Source: Paractinoplanes aksuensis (GTDB taxonomy: Bacteria; Actinomycetota; Actinomycetes; Mycobacteriales; Micromonosporaceae). From it: a stretch of DNA of 64,000 nt. The DNA is taken from contig NZ_JAMYJR010000016.1 in the NCBI RefSeq assembly GCF_024137025.1, positions 124,001-188,000 of the forward strand, written 5' to 3'. The notes beneath the pieces are model-generated. The model was not told where the DNA came from, made no database searches, and saw only the letters and a list, made by a program, of their open reading frames with translations. This document shows, piece by piece, positions 29,501-37,717 of the stretch. A program made the position numbers and the translations under genes. Every line of letters starts with the position of its first letter. Position 1 is the first letter of the stretch.

Positions 29501-32500
29501 GAGGTCGCCGCGCGGGGTGTAGGTGTAGCGCGTGGTGTCGTACGCGCCCTCCGGACGCGGGCCGCGGAACTCCCGCTTCTCGACCACGTCACCGTCGATG
29601 TTCTCGATGGTCGCGGTGGCCGTGCCGCCCTGCGGCGGCGTGATCGCGGTCTGCCAGCCGGCCGGGTTGCCGCCGTACGTGGTGAACGTGCCCCACTTGC
29701 GGACGTTGGCCGACCAGAGCGCCTCCTCCACGACCCGGCCGAGCCGGTCGTAGCTGGACACCGTCCGGGAGCGGTCCTCGCCCGGCGTGATCTGCAGCAG
29801 CGACGTCGCGGGCTTGCCGACGGCGTAGTTCTCGTCCGACTCGAACGCGACCTGGCCCCGGTCGTCGTACCCGGTCTGGGTGACCAGGCGGGCGTCCTTG
29901 CCGTCCTTGGTCCTCTGCGAGTCCTCCTGCTTCTGCACCGAGCGGTAGAGCGAGTCGAACAGACCGATCTCGGTGATGTAGTTGCCGTTCGGGCCCAGCC
30001 GCTTGGTGGTCACCGCGAGCGGGCCGTCGGTACGGATGAGGTAGCCGAACTCCATGTTCGGGGTGGCGGTGGCCTTGGCCCGGCCCGGCAGCCAGACCTT
30101 GGTCAGCCGGCCCATGCCGTCGTGCTGCAGGTCGGTCCGCTTCAGATTGGCGTCCAGGATGGACGTCGGCTCGGCCCAGGCCGGGTTCTGGTCGGTGACC
30201 ACCTTGTGCCCGAGCGGGTTGACGGTGGTGGTCTGGGTGACCGGCCCCGGCCCGGCGGGCTGGTACGTGGTGGTGGTCGTCTTGCCCAGCGCGTCGGTCT
30301 CGCTGGTCTTGCGGCCCAGCGTGTCGTAACCCGTGCGCTCGGTCGTCGTGTATTCCGGGGCGCCGTTCTTCCAGCCGTTGATGCTGTCGATCCGGGTCAC
30401 CCGGCCCTTGGTCGGGGCCTCGCCATTGACGTCCGACTTGTCGTAGTAGGTCTTGACGTCGGAGATCACGTCAGCCGGTCGGGACACCGTGCCGTTGCAG
30501 GCCTTGGCGACCGTCTCCTCCCGCGAGACCAGTCCGCGCAGCCACGGGTCGCCGTTCTGGGCGTACCAGAAACGGGTGCACGTCTCGTCGCCGGTCCTTC
30601 CGGTGTCGCCGAGGTCGGCCTTGGTCTCGATCTGCCCCTCGTCGTCGTACTCGGTGCGCACCTCGGTCTGCTGCCAGGCGCCCGGCGCCAGCAGCTTGCG
30701 GGTCTTCTGCACCGACGGAGCGACGCGGAACGCCTTGTCGCTGCCCCCGGTGCGCTTGCGGACGGCGGTCTGCTTCACCGAGTACGCGGTGATCGACGCC
30801 TCGACCACGTCGTCGCCGTCGAGCTTGGCCTCCTCGAGCAGCGAGCCGGTCAGCGCCGGGTGGTCGGAGTGGGCCACCCCGGCCGAGTCGGTCACCTGCG
30901 CGCTGCGGGTCTTGTCGTCCGGCAGCGGCTGGTCGTCCAGGCCGCGGTAGAACCGCTTGCGGGTGCCCAGCTGCAGGCCCGTGCCGGACTGCCCGACCAC
31001 CGAGGTGACCTGGGCGTACCCCCGCCACTGGCCGTACGTCCGGTGCTTCTTCTTGGTGAATTCGCCGTCGTCCCAGCCCCACAGCACGGCGGCGTTGCTG
31101 CCCGCGTTGGAGTAGGCGTAGCGGGTGGTGATCGGCGGCTGGTCGGCCGTCCGGTCGCTCTGGGTGATCTCGCGGACCACGTACTTGCGGAACCAGTCCC
31201 GGGTCGGCTCGAAGTAGCCGTCCGGGGTCCAGTAGACCGGGTAGCAGAGGCGGGTGTTGCTCTCGACGGCCGGCAGGTCACCGGCGTCGCAGTCCGCGTC
31301 CGAGTACGTGACGTGGATGTCCGCGCCCGACTCGGTGCGCACGTTGTCGATGCGCCACCGGCTGAACAGCCCGGCCCCGGCGATCACGTTGACCTGGTTG
31401 GCCAGCTCGACCCCGGTGAAGACGACCGGCGGGTCGACGACAGTGCTGCCCACGTGCCCGGCGTGCGTGATCGACTTGAGCCACAGCGACGCCGACTGGG
31501 CCGCCTTGGGCGCCTTGAACTCCTGGTCCAGCGTCCACGACTCGACCGGGTCGAAGTCGGCCCCACTGCGGACCTGCGTAGTGATCTTGGTGAGCCGCTT
31601 GATCGAGAAGAAGACCGGGGACAGTTTGTCGGTGCAGGGCTCGGCCGTGCACTCCTTGTCCCACGGCACGTCGGGCCAGGCCGCCTTGACCGGCTTGTCG
31701 TCCTTGTAGCACTCGTCGGCGAAGCACCGGTTGGCCGTGCTGAACACGACCCGGCCGGTCGCCGCCACGTCCGGGTACGCGGTGTTCAGGCCGTAGTCGA
31801 TGCGCTCGAGGTTGCCGCCGCGGTCGAACGAGACGCGGTTGTTCTTGTCGCCGGCCGCGCCGTAGTGCCCGGTCTCCTTCTTGTAGAAGTACCGGGTCAT
31901 GTTGCCGCTGACGTCGATTTCCTTGTCCAGCAGCCAGCGCCAGGCCTGCGCGCAGGACGAGTTCTTGAACTCGTCGGCGTGACAGGTCTCCCCGTTGTGG
32001 TTGCCGAAGACCGGCACGGTCCAGCGCGAGTTCGAGGTCGTGACCTCACCGGCGAAGAAGTGGCGGGTGCCGTCGGCCGTCGTGATGACCCAGCGCTCGG
32101 TCGTCGCCGAGTCCTTGCCGGCCACCGCCCCCAGCTGCTCGACCTGCCAGTTGGCGTCCTGCGCGGGCCGCCACTTACCGCTCTCGTCGTCCTTGACCAG
32201 GGTGGCGTTGGTGCCGCCGAGCGAGACCGTGATGTTCGGCGACTTGTCCTTCCAGCACTGGTCGGAGGTCTTCTTCGACTTGTTGTTGGGGTCCTTGTCG
32301 TCGACCTTGTCCAGGTCGTCGGAGCAGGTGGCGTACGTGCGCTCGACGTAACCGGGCGAGTAGTCCCAGCCATCGCCGGCCCAGGACGCCTGGTTGTTGC
32401 GGCCCGCCGTGCGCCCGTCGACCATCTGCGACGAGTAGCCCAGCGCGACCTCGGGCGTCGGTCCCTGCGTGGCCGGCAGCCGGATCGCGTTGGTGTAGTT

Positions 32501-33220
32501 GAAGGCGCCCGAGCTGTCACCGGCCGTCCACGAGCCGGAGGCCTGCAGGTCGCTGGCCTTGTAGTCACCCTCGCCGGACTCGGTGTCGGCGGCCAGGGCC
32601 AGGACGGCCGGTGCGGCCGCCGGCACGGCCAGCTTCGCGGTCAGGGTCGTGCCGGTCCGGGCCGCGTTCAGCGGGGTGGCGTCCTGACATTCCGTACGGG
32701 CCGGTGTGCTCGCCGCACAGGCCGGCAACTGGGCCAGGTCGAGCCGTCCGGCCCACCCGCCGCCGTACAGATCCTTGAACTCGCCGAAGTCGACGGTGGC
32801 CTCGACGTCGCCCGCCCGGTCGCCCTCGATCGCGACCACCGGGCCGCTCAGACCGAGGTCGGCCGACTGCTTCTCGGGCATCGTGTGCACCCGCACCCGG
32901 TGGGGCGCGGTCCGGCCGGGCGCGGCTTTGACGGCCACCTTGACGCCGCCGGCGCTGCCGGTGACCGCGCGGCCGGACGACCCGGCCAGCACGATCTCGG
33001 TCACCCCGGCGGCCGGCCAGCGGCCCTTCTCCGGTCCCGTCCAGCGCCCCCCGTCGGCGGGCGGCGGGACCGCCGGCACCTTCAAGGTGCCGTACTCGGT
33101 GGCGGCGACGGACTTCACGTCCCGGTCGCCATTCAGTTCCTCGGCCACCCAGTGATAGGTGAGGAACGAGGTCACCATCAGGGCTGTCGCGCCCAGGGCG
33201 AACCCACTGCTCTTTCTCAT
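26552..33220 (-). CDS. RHS/YD-repeat polymorphic toxin with Hint domain and nuclease-like C-terminus
   Basis: A 2222-aa exported protein. A membrane or signal segment lies at residues 6-28. A SpvB-like beta region (SSQMVDGRTAGRN near 255) leads into many YD repeats (such as YDTLGRKTSETDALG and YDDLGRQKERFFNG). The RHS core (LLGARYYDPALGAFLSVDP) is near residue 1760, then an Ala/Val-rich hydrophobic stretch (1812-1880). A Hint autoprocessing domain spans about 1938-2076, from SFVPGTPVLMADG to LLVHNC. The last ~146 residues (GDGLTPDHIPQAAVG, then NHRKTRT) look like an HNH-superfamily nuclease warhead. GGAG precedes the ATG at 33220; the frame to 33358 overlaps the upstream gene. Secretion is followed by release of the C-terminal toxin in this class. 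Confidence 0.85.
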   Translation of the reverse strand: MRKSSGFALGATALMVTSFLTYHWVAEELNGDRDVKSVAATEYGTLKVPAVPPPADGGRWTGPEKGRWPAAGVTEIVLAGSSGRAVTGSAGGVKVAVKAAPGRTAPHRVRVHTMPEKQSADLGLSGPVVAIEGDRAGDVEATVDFGEFKDLYGGGWAGRLDLAQLPACAASTPARTECQDATPLNAARTGTTLTAKLAVPAAAPAVLALAADTESGEGDYKASDLQASGSWTAGDSSGAFNYTNAIRLPATQGPTPEVALGYSSQMVDGRTAGRNNQASWAGDGWDYSPGYVERTYATCSDDLDKVDDKDPNNKSKKTSDQCWKDKSPNITVSLGGTNATLVKDDESGKWRPAQDANWQVEQLGAVAGKDSATTERWVITTADGTRHFFAGEVTTSNSRWTVPVFGNHNGETCHADEFKNSSCAQAWRWLLDKEIDVSGNMTRYFYKKETGHYGAAGDKNNRVSFDRGGNLERIDYGLNTAYPDVAATGRVVFSTANRCFADECYKDDKPVKAAWPDVPWDKECTAEPCTDKLSPVFFSIKRLTKITTQVRSGADFDPVESWTLDQEFKAPKAAQSASLWLKSITHAGHVGSTVVDPPVVFTGVELANQVNVIAGAGLFSRWRIDNVRTESGADIHVTYSDADCDAGDLPAVESNTRLCYPVYWTPDGYFEPTRDWFRKYVVREITQSDRTADQPPITTRYAYSNAGSNAAVLWGWDDGEFTKKKHRTYGQWRGYAQVTSVVGQSGTGLQLGTRKRFYRGLDDQPLPDDKTRSAQVTDSAGVAHSDHPALTGSLLEEAKLDGDDVVEASITAYSVKQTAVRKRTGGSDKAFRVAPSVQKTRKLLAPGAWQQTEVRTEYDDEGQIETKADLGDTGRTGDETCTRFWYAQNGDPWLRGLVSREETVAKACNGTVSRPADVISDVKTYYDKSDVNGEAPTKGRVTRIDSINGWKNGAPEYTTTERTGYDTLGRKTSETDALGKTTTTTYQPAGPGPVTQTTTVNPLGHKVVTDQNPAWAEPTSILDANLKRTDLQHDGMGRLTKVWLPGRAKATATPNMEFGYLIRTDGPLAVTTKRLGPNGNYITEIGLFDSLYRSVQKQEDSQRTKDGKDARLVTQTGYDDRGQVAFESDENYAVGKPATSLLQITPGEDRSRTVSSYDRLGRVVEEALWSANVRKWGTFTTYGGNPAGWQTAITPPQGGTATATIENIDGDVVEKREFRGPRPEGAYDTTRYTYTPRGDLETVVKGELTWRYEYDLRGREIKTVDPDKGTTLVEYNNADDVTKSTDAAGDIVSTTYDDLGRQKERFFNGVRAAVWTYDSVVKGHPTKSTSIVNGYSFTKEIYEYNDAYQIVDEESVIPAMPGLTALAGTYVSTHTFTVNGLPFRSSLPKVGPMEKEGITRTYDDLGNIVKLAGTSSPSGTVRTYVDRATYSPYGEVLNRWLGTPVGDKPQAYQSYVYDDVTRRLSEFYFDRDGTVPNVAAVKYAYDDAGNVLSMANRPLDAENNVRAGDEDVQCFGYDHLRRLTRAWSQAAEQCGEPAAGTIGGKAPYWKSWTFDQHGSRDTVTDHRAGKTSKYGYEADTAHAVRTVTTGSSVDHYDWDERGNLEYRKIGDRTETFGWSPHGKLTKISGPEGDTTMVYDVDGNRIARIDPGGAASVFVYGHEYTTTPTQGTGATRFYEHAGDTIAARTDNTTRKGDIIWLAADPQDSATWAVNAVTRAETIKYNDPYGNPRSSVATPQWPAGQRGFVGGIGDPTGLTLLGARYYDPALGAFLSVDPEIDELDPQRLHPYAYANNNPTTFSDPDGLFWGAIKNGVQKAASSVASGVTTAAKAVVDNAGTIASVAGTVAMVAAVLPPPAQVVAAAAGAVAAVAGAIDTAKTCISGAALDCASGIAGMVPGVRQAKNVARGAGAVKNAARGAAKKADVPDGPSCQWKPGNSFVPGTPVLMADGTYKPIEDIQTDDEVWAADPETGEAGARPVTALIKGEGQKNLVRVSVDEDGDGTADSAVTATDGHPFWAGDRWLRADRLDAGMTLLRPDGAQVTVIAVVAWAAVATVHNLTVDDIHTYFVKSGSSPLLVHNCGGSDPTHADSCRCANGAPVRPAVTEGEVGRFGDLDGRSRRGDGLTPDHIPQAAVGKRFGLKYRDHAAVMVTDANHRKTRTWGSKGRKTKREDKNRTFRQIIARDLWQYRVIGRIVYGNPSHFNAQIKLVIAYYRRNHPNLM

Positions 33221-33240
33221 TGTCGTCTCGTCTCCGCAGA

Positions 33241-36200
33241 TCAGGCGTGGGCGAAGGTGCCGAAGAGATCGGGGTCGACCGTCGAGGACCAGACGCGGAC
33301 GTCGTCGACGACGCCACCCAGGTAGTTCGAGCGGGCCCCGCCGGTCGGGCCGGAGCACCCCACGGTCAGCGGTCCGGTGGCGGACCAGGGGGTGAACGCC
33401 ACCGCGACACCCTCACCCTGCGGCTCACCGTCCACGAAGAACCTCAGCTTCCGGGCCGGCAGGTCGAACACCGCCGCGACGTGGGTCCAGGTGCCGGCGA
33501 CCGGGGCGGCCAGCGACCGCACCTCCACGACCGGCGCACCGGCGACGTCGCTCTGCGGCATCACCACCCGCAGGCGGTTGGCCGAACCGAGGTGCTCGAT
33601 GCGGAAGCCGGGCCCGGCCGCGCCGGACTGGGACAGCACCGTGCGGGTGCCGGTCAGGTCGTCGAGCGAGACCCAGGCCGCTACCGAGAACGAGCCGTCA
33701 CTGCGGACCGGAGCCCCGGTTGTCTCGGCGCACGAGCCCTGAGCCAGGGCCAGGCCGAGCGCGCCGTTGCGGCTGGCGAACCTGTCCTGCTCCCACGTGT
33801 ACGCGCCGGCCACGGACAGGTGTCGCGCGTTGCCCGACCGGTCCTCGAAGTTGGTCGGCTCGGAGGCCCGCGGTCCTTCCAAAGGCCACCAGCCCTCCGA
33901 CTTGACCGGCGGGTTGGCCCCCTTGACGGCGGTCGCCTGGGCCTCGGTGAGCGCGCCGCGCCACACCTTGACGTCGGTGATCGCCCCGCGGAAGAAGTCG
34001 GCCGGGGCGCCGGCGTACTTCGCGCAGCCGAGGGTGAAGCTGCCCGGCGCGCTCCAGTTCGTACCGGTCGTACGGGCCACCGACGCCACCTTCGCGCCGT
34101 TCACGAACAGGGTCATCGTCTTGCTGGTGGCGCTGTAGGTGGCGACCAGGTGGGTCCACTGGCCGACCGTGGCCGCGAACGCCTCGGTCGTGCCGCCGGC
34201 CCACTCCGAACCGGAGGTCTCCAGGTCGGACGCCTTCATCATCAGCGACCAGAACGGCACGCCCTGGCCGTTGTTGCGGGCCCCGAGGAACCAGCCGCTG
34301 ACCCGGGTGCCGTCGGTGCCGACCAGGGTCTGGTTCATCGCGCCGGCATCGTCGAGGCGGGCCCACAGGGCCAGCGAGAACGACTCGTCACTGCGGACCA
34401 CGTTGTGGCCCACGGTCGCGCACCGGTCGCCGCTGACGTACCAGGCCGAGTCGGGCCGGGCGTACTGGTCGGCCGTCCACTCCATCGGCACGGTCGGCGT
34501 GGGGTCCGGGGTCGGCTCCTCGGTCGGGTCCTCCGTCGGCTCCTCGGTCTCCTCGGGTACCTCGGGGTCGCCGGTCGGGTCGGGCTCGTTCGGGTCACCG
34601 GGCTCGGTCGGCTCCGGCAGCGGCGTCTCCGACGGGTCGGGCTCGGGCGTCGGGTCGTCGGTCGGCTCGGGCTCGGGGGTCGGTGGCGGCGTGGTCGGCA
34701 CGACCGGCTCGGGGACGGTCAGATCGTGCCCGTGGCCGCTCGCGTCGGCGCCGTTGCCCCGTAGCTTCCACGCGGCGGCGACACCGGCCGCGGGCAGCTC
34801 GTCGCGGGCGGCGGCGATCTGGGCCTCGCTGAGCAGGCCGCTCCAGACCGCCACGCTGTCCAGCGCGCCGATCATCGGGGCGTTGGTCACGGTGGCGTTG
34901 CCGCCACAGCCCACGAGCGTACGGGCGGCGCCCCGCCATGGCAGGGCCGTGATCGACGCCGTGGCCGCGACCACGCCGTCGACGTAAAGCCGCAGCACCT
35001 TGCCCACCGGGTCGACCGTGGCCGCCACGTGCTGCCACTGGTTCAGCAGCGGCGAGGCCGAGCCGCGGGCGATCGTCCAGGTCACCGACGTGGCGTCGGC
35101 GTTGGTGATCGCGGTTTCCCAGCGGTCGCTGTCCTTGTGGTAGGCCAGCACGAAGGCGGGCGCGTTGGTGCCGCCCACGGCCAGGATCGTGCGGTTGGCC
35201 GTCTTGTCGCCCAGCTTGACCCAAGCCGCGACCGTGAACGGGGCGTCGCTGCGGACGACCGGAACGGTGGTCGCGCAGGCGGCGCCGGTGAAGGTCAGCG
35301 CGGTGCCACCCCGGTTCTGCCGGTCAGCCGTCCAGGCCGGCGCGGTCGTCGCGGTCCACTTCAGATCCTTCTCGACGGCCTGCTCGCTGATAGCGCCCGA
35401 GTCGTCCATCGTGCCCGAGTCGTCGCGCAGATTGCTGGTCATCCGCCACACGCCCATCGGCTCGACCGGGGTGACCCGGCCGGTGAAGATGTTGTAGATC
35501 GCCCGGGTCGAGTAGTTCGCCGCGTTGTCGCGGGCCCAGACGTAGATCTGCGTGCGGCCGCTGTCGGCGGTGAAGGTGACCTCGGCCTTGTTCGAGGTGG
35601 CGGCCTTGTTCTCCGACTTGGCGTCGACCCCGATGCCGTAGTCGAAGCGCTGCACGCCGGAGAGCGCGTCGGTCGACGAGAAGACCAGGGTCACCGGCTT
35701 GCCCAGTTCGGGTGCGGGCGTACCGGCCTTGCGCTCGATCAGCGGCAGCGTCGGCGGCGTGTGGTCCTGGCGGAAGTAGCAGGTGCCGCTCCAGCCGGTC
35801 TTGTCCGTGCCGTCGGTGCCGTAGACCCGCCAGTTGTAGCTGCCGTCCTTCAGGGCCGGCGTCGTGTAGCTGGCCTCCTTGGCCGAGCCGACCGCAGCCG
35901 AGGTCCAGTCGCCGGGCGCGGTCGGGCCGTTGAGGTCGAAAACGACCCGCACCGAGTTGTCAGCGTCGGTGGCCCTGCCGTACAGGGCCGGGGTGCTGTC
36001 GTTGATCCACGGACCCGGCGAGGCGGCGCAGTTGCCACCGGGCGCGGTGCGCACGGCGACCGGCGTGGTCGGCTTCGACCGGTACTCGGCGATCAGCTTG
36101 ACCTTGCCGCGCTCACCCTTGATCCAGTGCCCGCCGCTCTCGCTGGGCACCCGCAGGCCGAAGGTGATGCTGTTGTAGTCCAGGTCGGCGTGCCGCTGCA

Positions 36201-37524
36201 CGTGGGTCTTGACGCCGCCCGCGTTGAACTTCACCCAGGCCGGCTTCTGGCCGCCGCCGCAGGCGCTGTTGACCTTCACCGTCTTGGTGTGCAGCGCCTT
36301 GTCGTGCAGCCACTTGCCCTTCATCCCGTTCCAGGTCGGGGTGTTGCCGTCGATGGCGTTGGTCTGCCACAAGGCCAGTGACTCCCCGGCGCACCAGGCG
36401 CTGTGGGTCAGGTAGGCGTCGACGCTCGGCGTGTTGATCAGGCGCTTGCCCTTGAGCGAGCTGATGTCGAACTGGAAGTGCCCGCGCCAGACGTCGGAGT
36501 AGTCCTCGAAGTTGGATCCGAGCCGGATGACCTCGCGCGGCCAGCTGTTGCCGGACACCCACTTGGTGCCGGGCCGCGACTTGTTGACCGGGATCCACTT
36601 GGCGTAGTACTTCGTGTACGTCGGGTCGATGTAGACCGGGTACGTCGCCTGCTCCGACAGCAGCTCGGCCGGGGCCCGCACGGTGAGGGTGCGGTTCGCC
36701 ACCCGGACGTCCAGTTCGGACTGCTGGGCCAGATCACCCGGGCCCCGTACGGACGAGGGTTCGCCGTTGATCTGCTCGGGCCGGCTGCGCAGACCGTCCG
36801 TCGCCGGTTGCGCCCGGGTGCTGGTCGAGTCCCAGCCGGTCGCGCCGGGGGCGCCCGCGATCACCCCGGCCGGGCCTTTGACGAGTACCTCGTCGCCGGT
36901 CGCGGTGACCGTGGCCGTCCCGCCGATCGCGTACGAGGATTCGCGCACCTCGGGGTGGGCCGCGCCCACGGCCGACTTGACCACGAGCACGTGCGAGAAG
37001 CCCCCGGCCACGGCCCGTACCACGAGATCGACGTCCGGGTAGACCTCCGGATAGGTGACCGCGTCCCCGCCCACCACTCCGGCCGGCAAGGCCTCGGGCC
37101 AGGTCAGACTGAAGTCGGCGCCACCGTCGCGGTACGTCGCGAGCGGGCCCGCACCACCGGCCGAGAACGACACGTCGGCCGCGGCCCGGGGCCGGAACCG
37201 GCCGTCGCCCGACCGTTCCAGCGTGGTGTCCAGCGCGACCCAGCGGTTCCCCCGCTCGACGCGCTGCGGCTCGGCGTAGCTCTCGAGCGTGAAACTGCCG
37301 CTCGGCTGGGCCAGCACCTTGGTGCTCTCGTCGGCCTCGGCGAGCACCTCGACGGGCCGGTTGCACTGCGCGGCGAGCCGCTGGGCGGCCGCCTCGGTCT
37401 CGGCCTCGGCCGCGCACTCGGCCGGGGCGGCCGGGGCCGCCGACGGCGTCCAGGCGGTGGACAGAAAGGTGGCCAGGATCGCCAGAACCGCGCCCTGCGC
37501 GATTCGGGTAGGCGTCATCAACAC
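33241..37524 (-). CDS. Secreted LamG (concanavalin-like) protein with DNRLRE-like N-terminal domain, toxin-operon partner
   Basis: A 1427-aa exported protein. The signal peptide spans residues 1-33. A conserved beta region follows, then a DNRLRE-like module around residues 280-490 (VWRGHFQFDISSLKGKRL, TPTWNGMKGKW). After an Ig-like segment come three LamG jellyroll domains (about 735-925, 1015-1190, 1230-1425) with the repeating themes FTVAAWVKLGD, FSLALWARLDD and FSVAAWVSLDD. A Pro/Glu/Asp/Thr linker lies at 940-1010. GGGGG nine bases before the GTG at 37524 supports this start. It lies 20 bases ahead of the RHS toxin gene, so they form one operon. Probably a surface adhesin or delivery partner; that is inference. 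Confidence 0.85.
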   Translation of the reverse strand: MLMTPTRIAQGAVLAILATFLSTAWTPSAAPAAPAECAAEAETEAAAQRLAAQCNRPVEVLAEADESTKVLAQPSGSFTLESYAEPQRVERGNRWVALDTTLERSGDGRFRPRAAADVSFSAGGAGPLATYRDGGADFSLTWPEALPAGVVGGDAVTYPEVYPDVDLVVRAVAGGFSHVLVVKSAVGAAHPEVRESSYAIGGTATVTATGDEVLVKGPAGVIAGAPGATGWDSTSTRAQPATDGLRSRPEQINGEPSSVRGPGDLAQQSELDVRVANRTLTVRAPAELLSEQATYPVYIDPTYTKYYAKWIPVNKSRPGTKWVSGNSWPREVIRLGSNFEDYSDVWRGHFQFDISSLKGKRLINTPSVDAYLTHSAWCAGESLALWQTNAIDGNTPTWNGMKGKWLHDKALHTKTVKVNSACGGGQKPAWVKFNAGGVKTHVQRHADLDYNSITFGLRVPSESGGHWIKGERGKVKLIAEYRSKPTTPVAVRTAPGGNCAASPGPWINDSTPALYGRATDADNSVRVVFDLNGPTAPGDWTSAAVGSAKEASYTTPALKDGSYNWRVYGTDGTDKTGWSGTCYFRQDHTPPTLPLIERKAGTPAPELGKPVTLVFSSTDALSGVQRFDYGIGVDAKSENKAATSNKAEVTFTADSGRTQIYVWARDNAANYSTRAIYNIFTGRVTPVEPMGVWRMTSNLRDDSGTMDDSGAISEQAVEKDLKWTATTAPAWTADRQNRGGTALTFTGAACATTVPVVRSDAPFTVAAWVKLGDKTANRTILAVGGTNAPAFVLAYHKDSDRWETAITNADATSVTWTIARGSASPLLNQWQHVAATVDPVGKVLRLYVDGVVAATASITALPWRGAARTLVGCGGNATVTNAPMIGALDSVAVWSGLLSEAQIAAARDELPAAGVAAAWKLRGNGADASGHGHDLTVPEPVVPTTPPPTPEPEPTDDPTPEPDPSETPLPEPTEPGDPNEPDPTGDPEVPEETEEPTEDPTEEPTPDPTPTVPMEWTADQYARPDSAWYVSGDRCATVGHNVVRSDESFSLALWARLDDAGAMNQTLVGTDGTRVSGWFLGARNNGQGVPFWSLMMKASDLETSGSEWAGGTTEAFAATVGQWTHLVATYSATSKTMTLFVNGAKVASVARTTGTNWSAPGSFTLGCAKYAGAPADFFRGAITDVKVWRGALTEAQATAVKGANPPVKSEGWWPLEGPRASEPTNFEDRSGNARHLSVAGAYTWEQDRFASRNGALGLALAQGSCAETTGAPVRSDGSFSVAAWVSLDDLTGTRTVLSQSGAAGPGFRIEHLGSANRLRVVMPQSDVAGAPVVEVRSLAAPVAGTWTHVAAVFDLPARKLRFFVDGEPQGEGVAVAFTPWSATGPLTVGCSGPTGGARSNYLGGVVDDVRVWSSTVDPDLFGTFAHA

Positions 37525-37656
37525 TATGAAGTTCCCCCGTGAACCGATGGATCGGCTGAAAACGCGCAGGGTTCAGCGGGGTGTCACGAGTCGAGGAATC
37601 GACGCTTTTCTACCCCCGCAGTCAAGCGCGCCGCCATGACGGTAGGGGTAGGTCTA

Positions 37657-37679
37657 GATCTTCGTCAATACTGAAGATC
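37657..37679. terminator. Inverted repeat between pdtaS and the toxin operon
   Basis: GATCTTC and GAAGATC form a perfect seven-base stem around a nine-base loop in an AT-richer spacer. It could end pdtaS transcription or act as an operator for the LamG gene. The spacer also holds several TTGACx hexamers on the minus strand, but no single promoter stands out. Confidence 0.4.
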
Positions 37680-37717
37680 GTCAAACTGTCAGGTAATGTT
37701 CACTCAGCGCTCAGCGC

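Noticed and set aside
26543..33325. A 2260-aa open frame on the plus strand opposite the RHS toxin
   Set aside because: It has no domain pattern and is rich in Val, Arg, Gly and Asp as expected for an antisense shadow, while the minus-strand frame has clear YD repeats, RHS core and Hint motifs.
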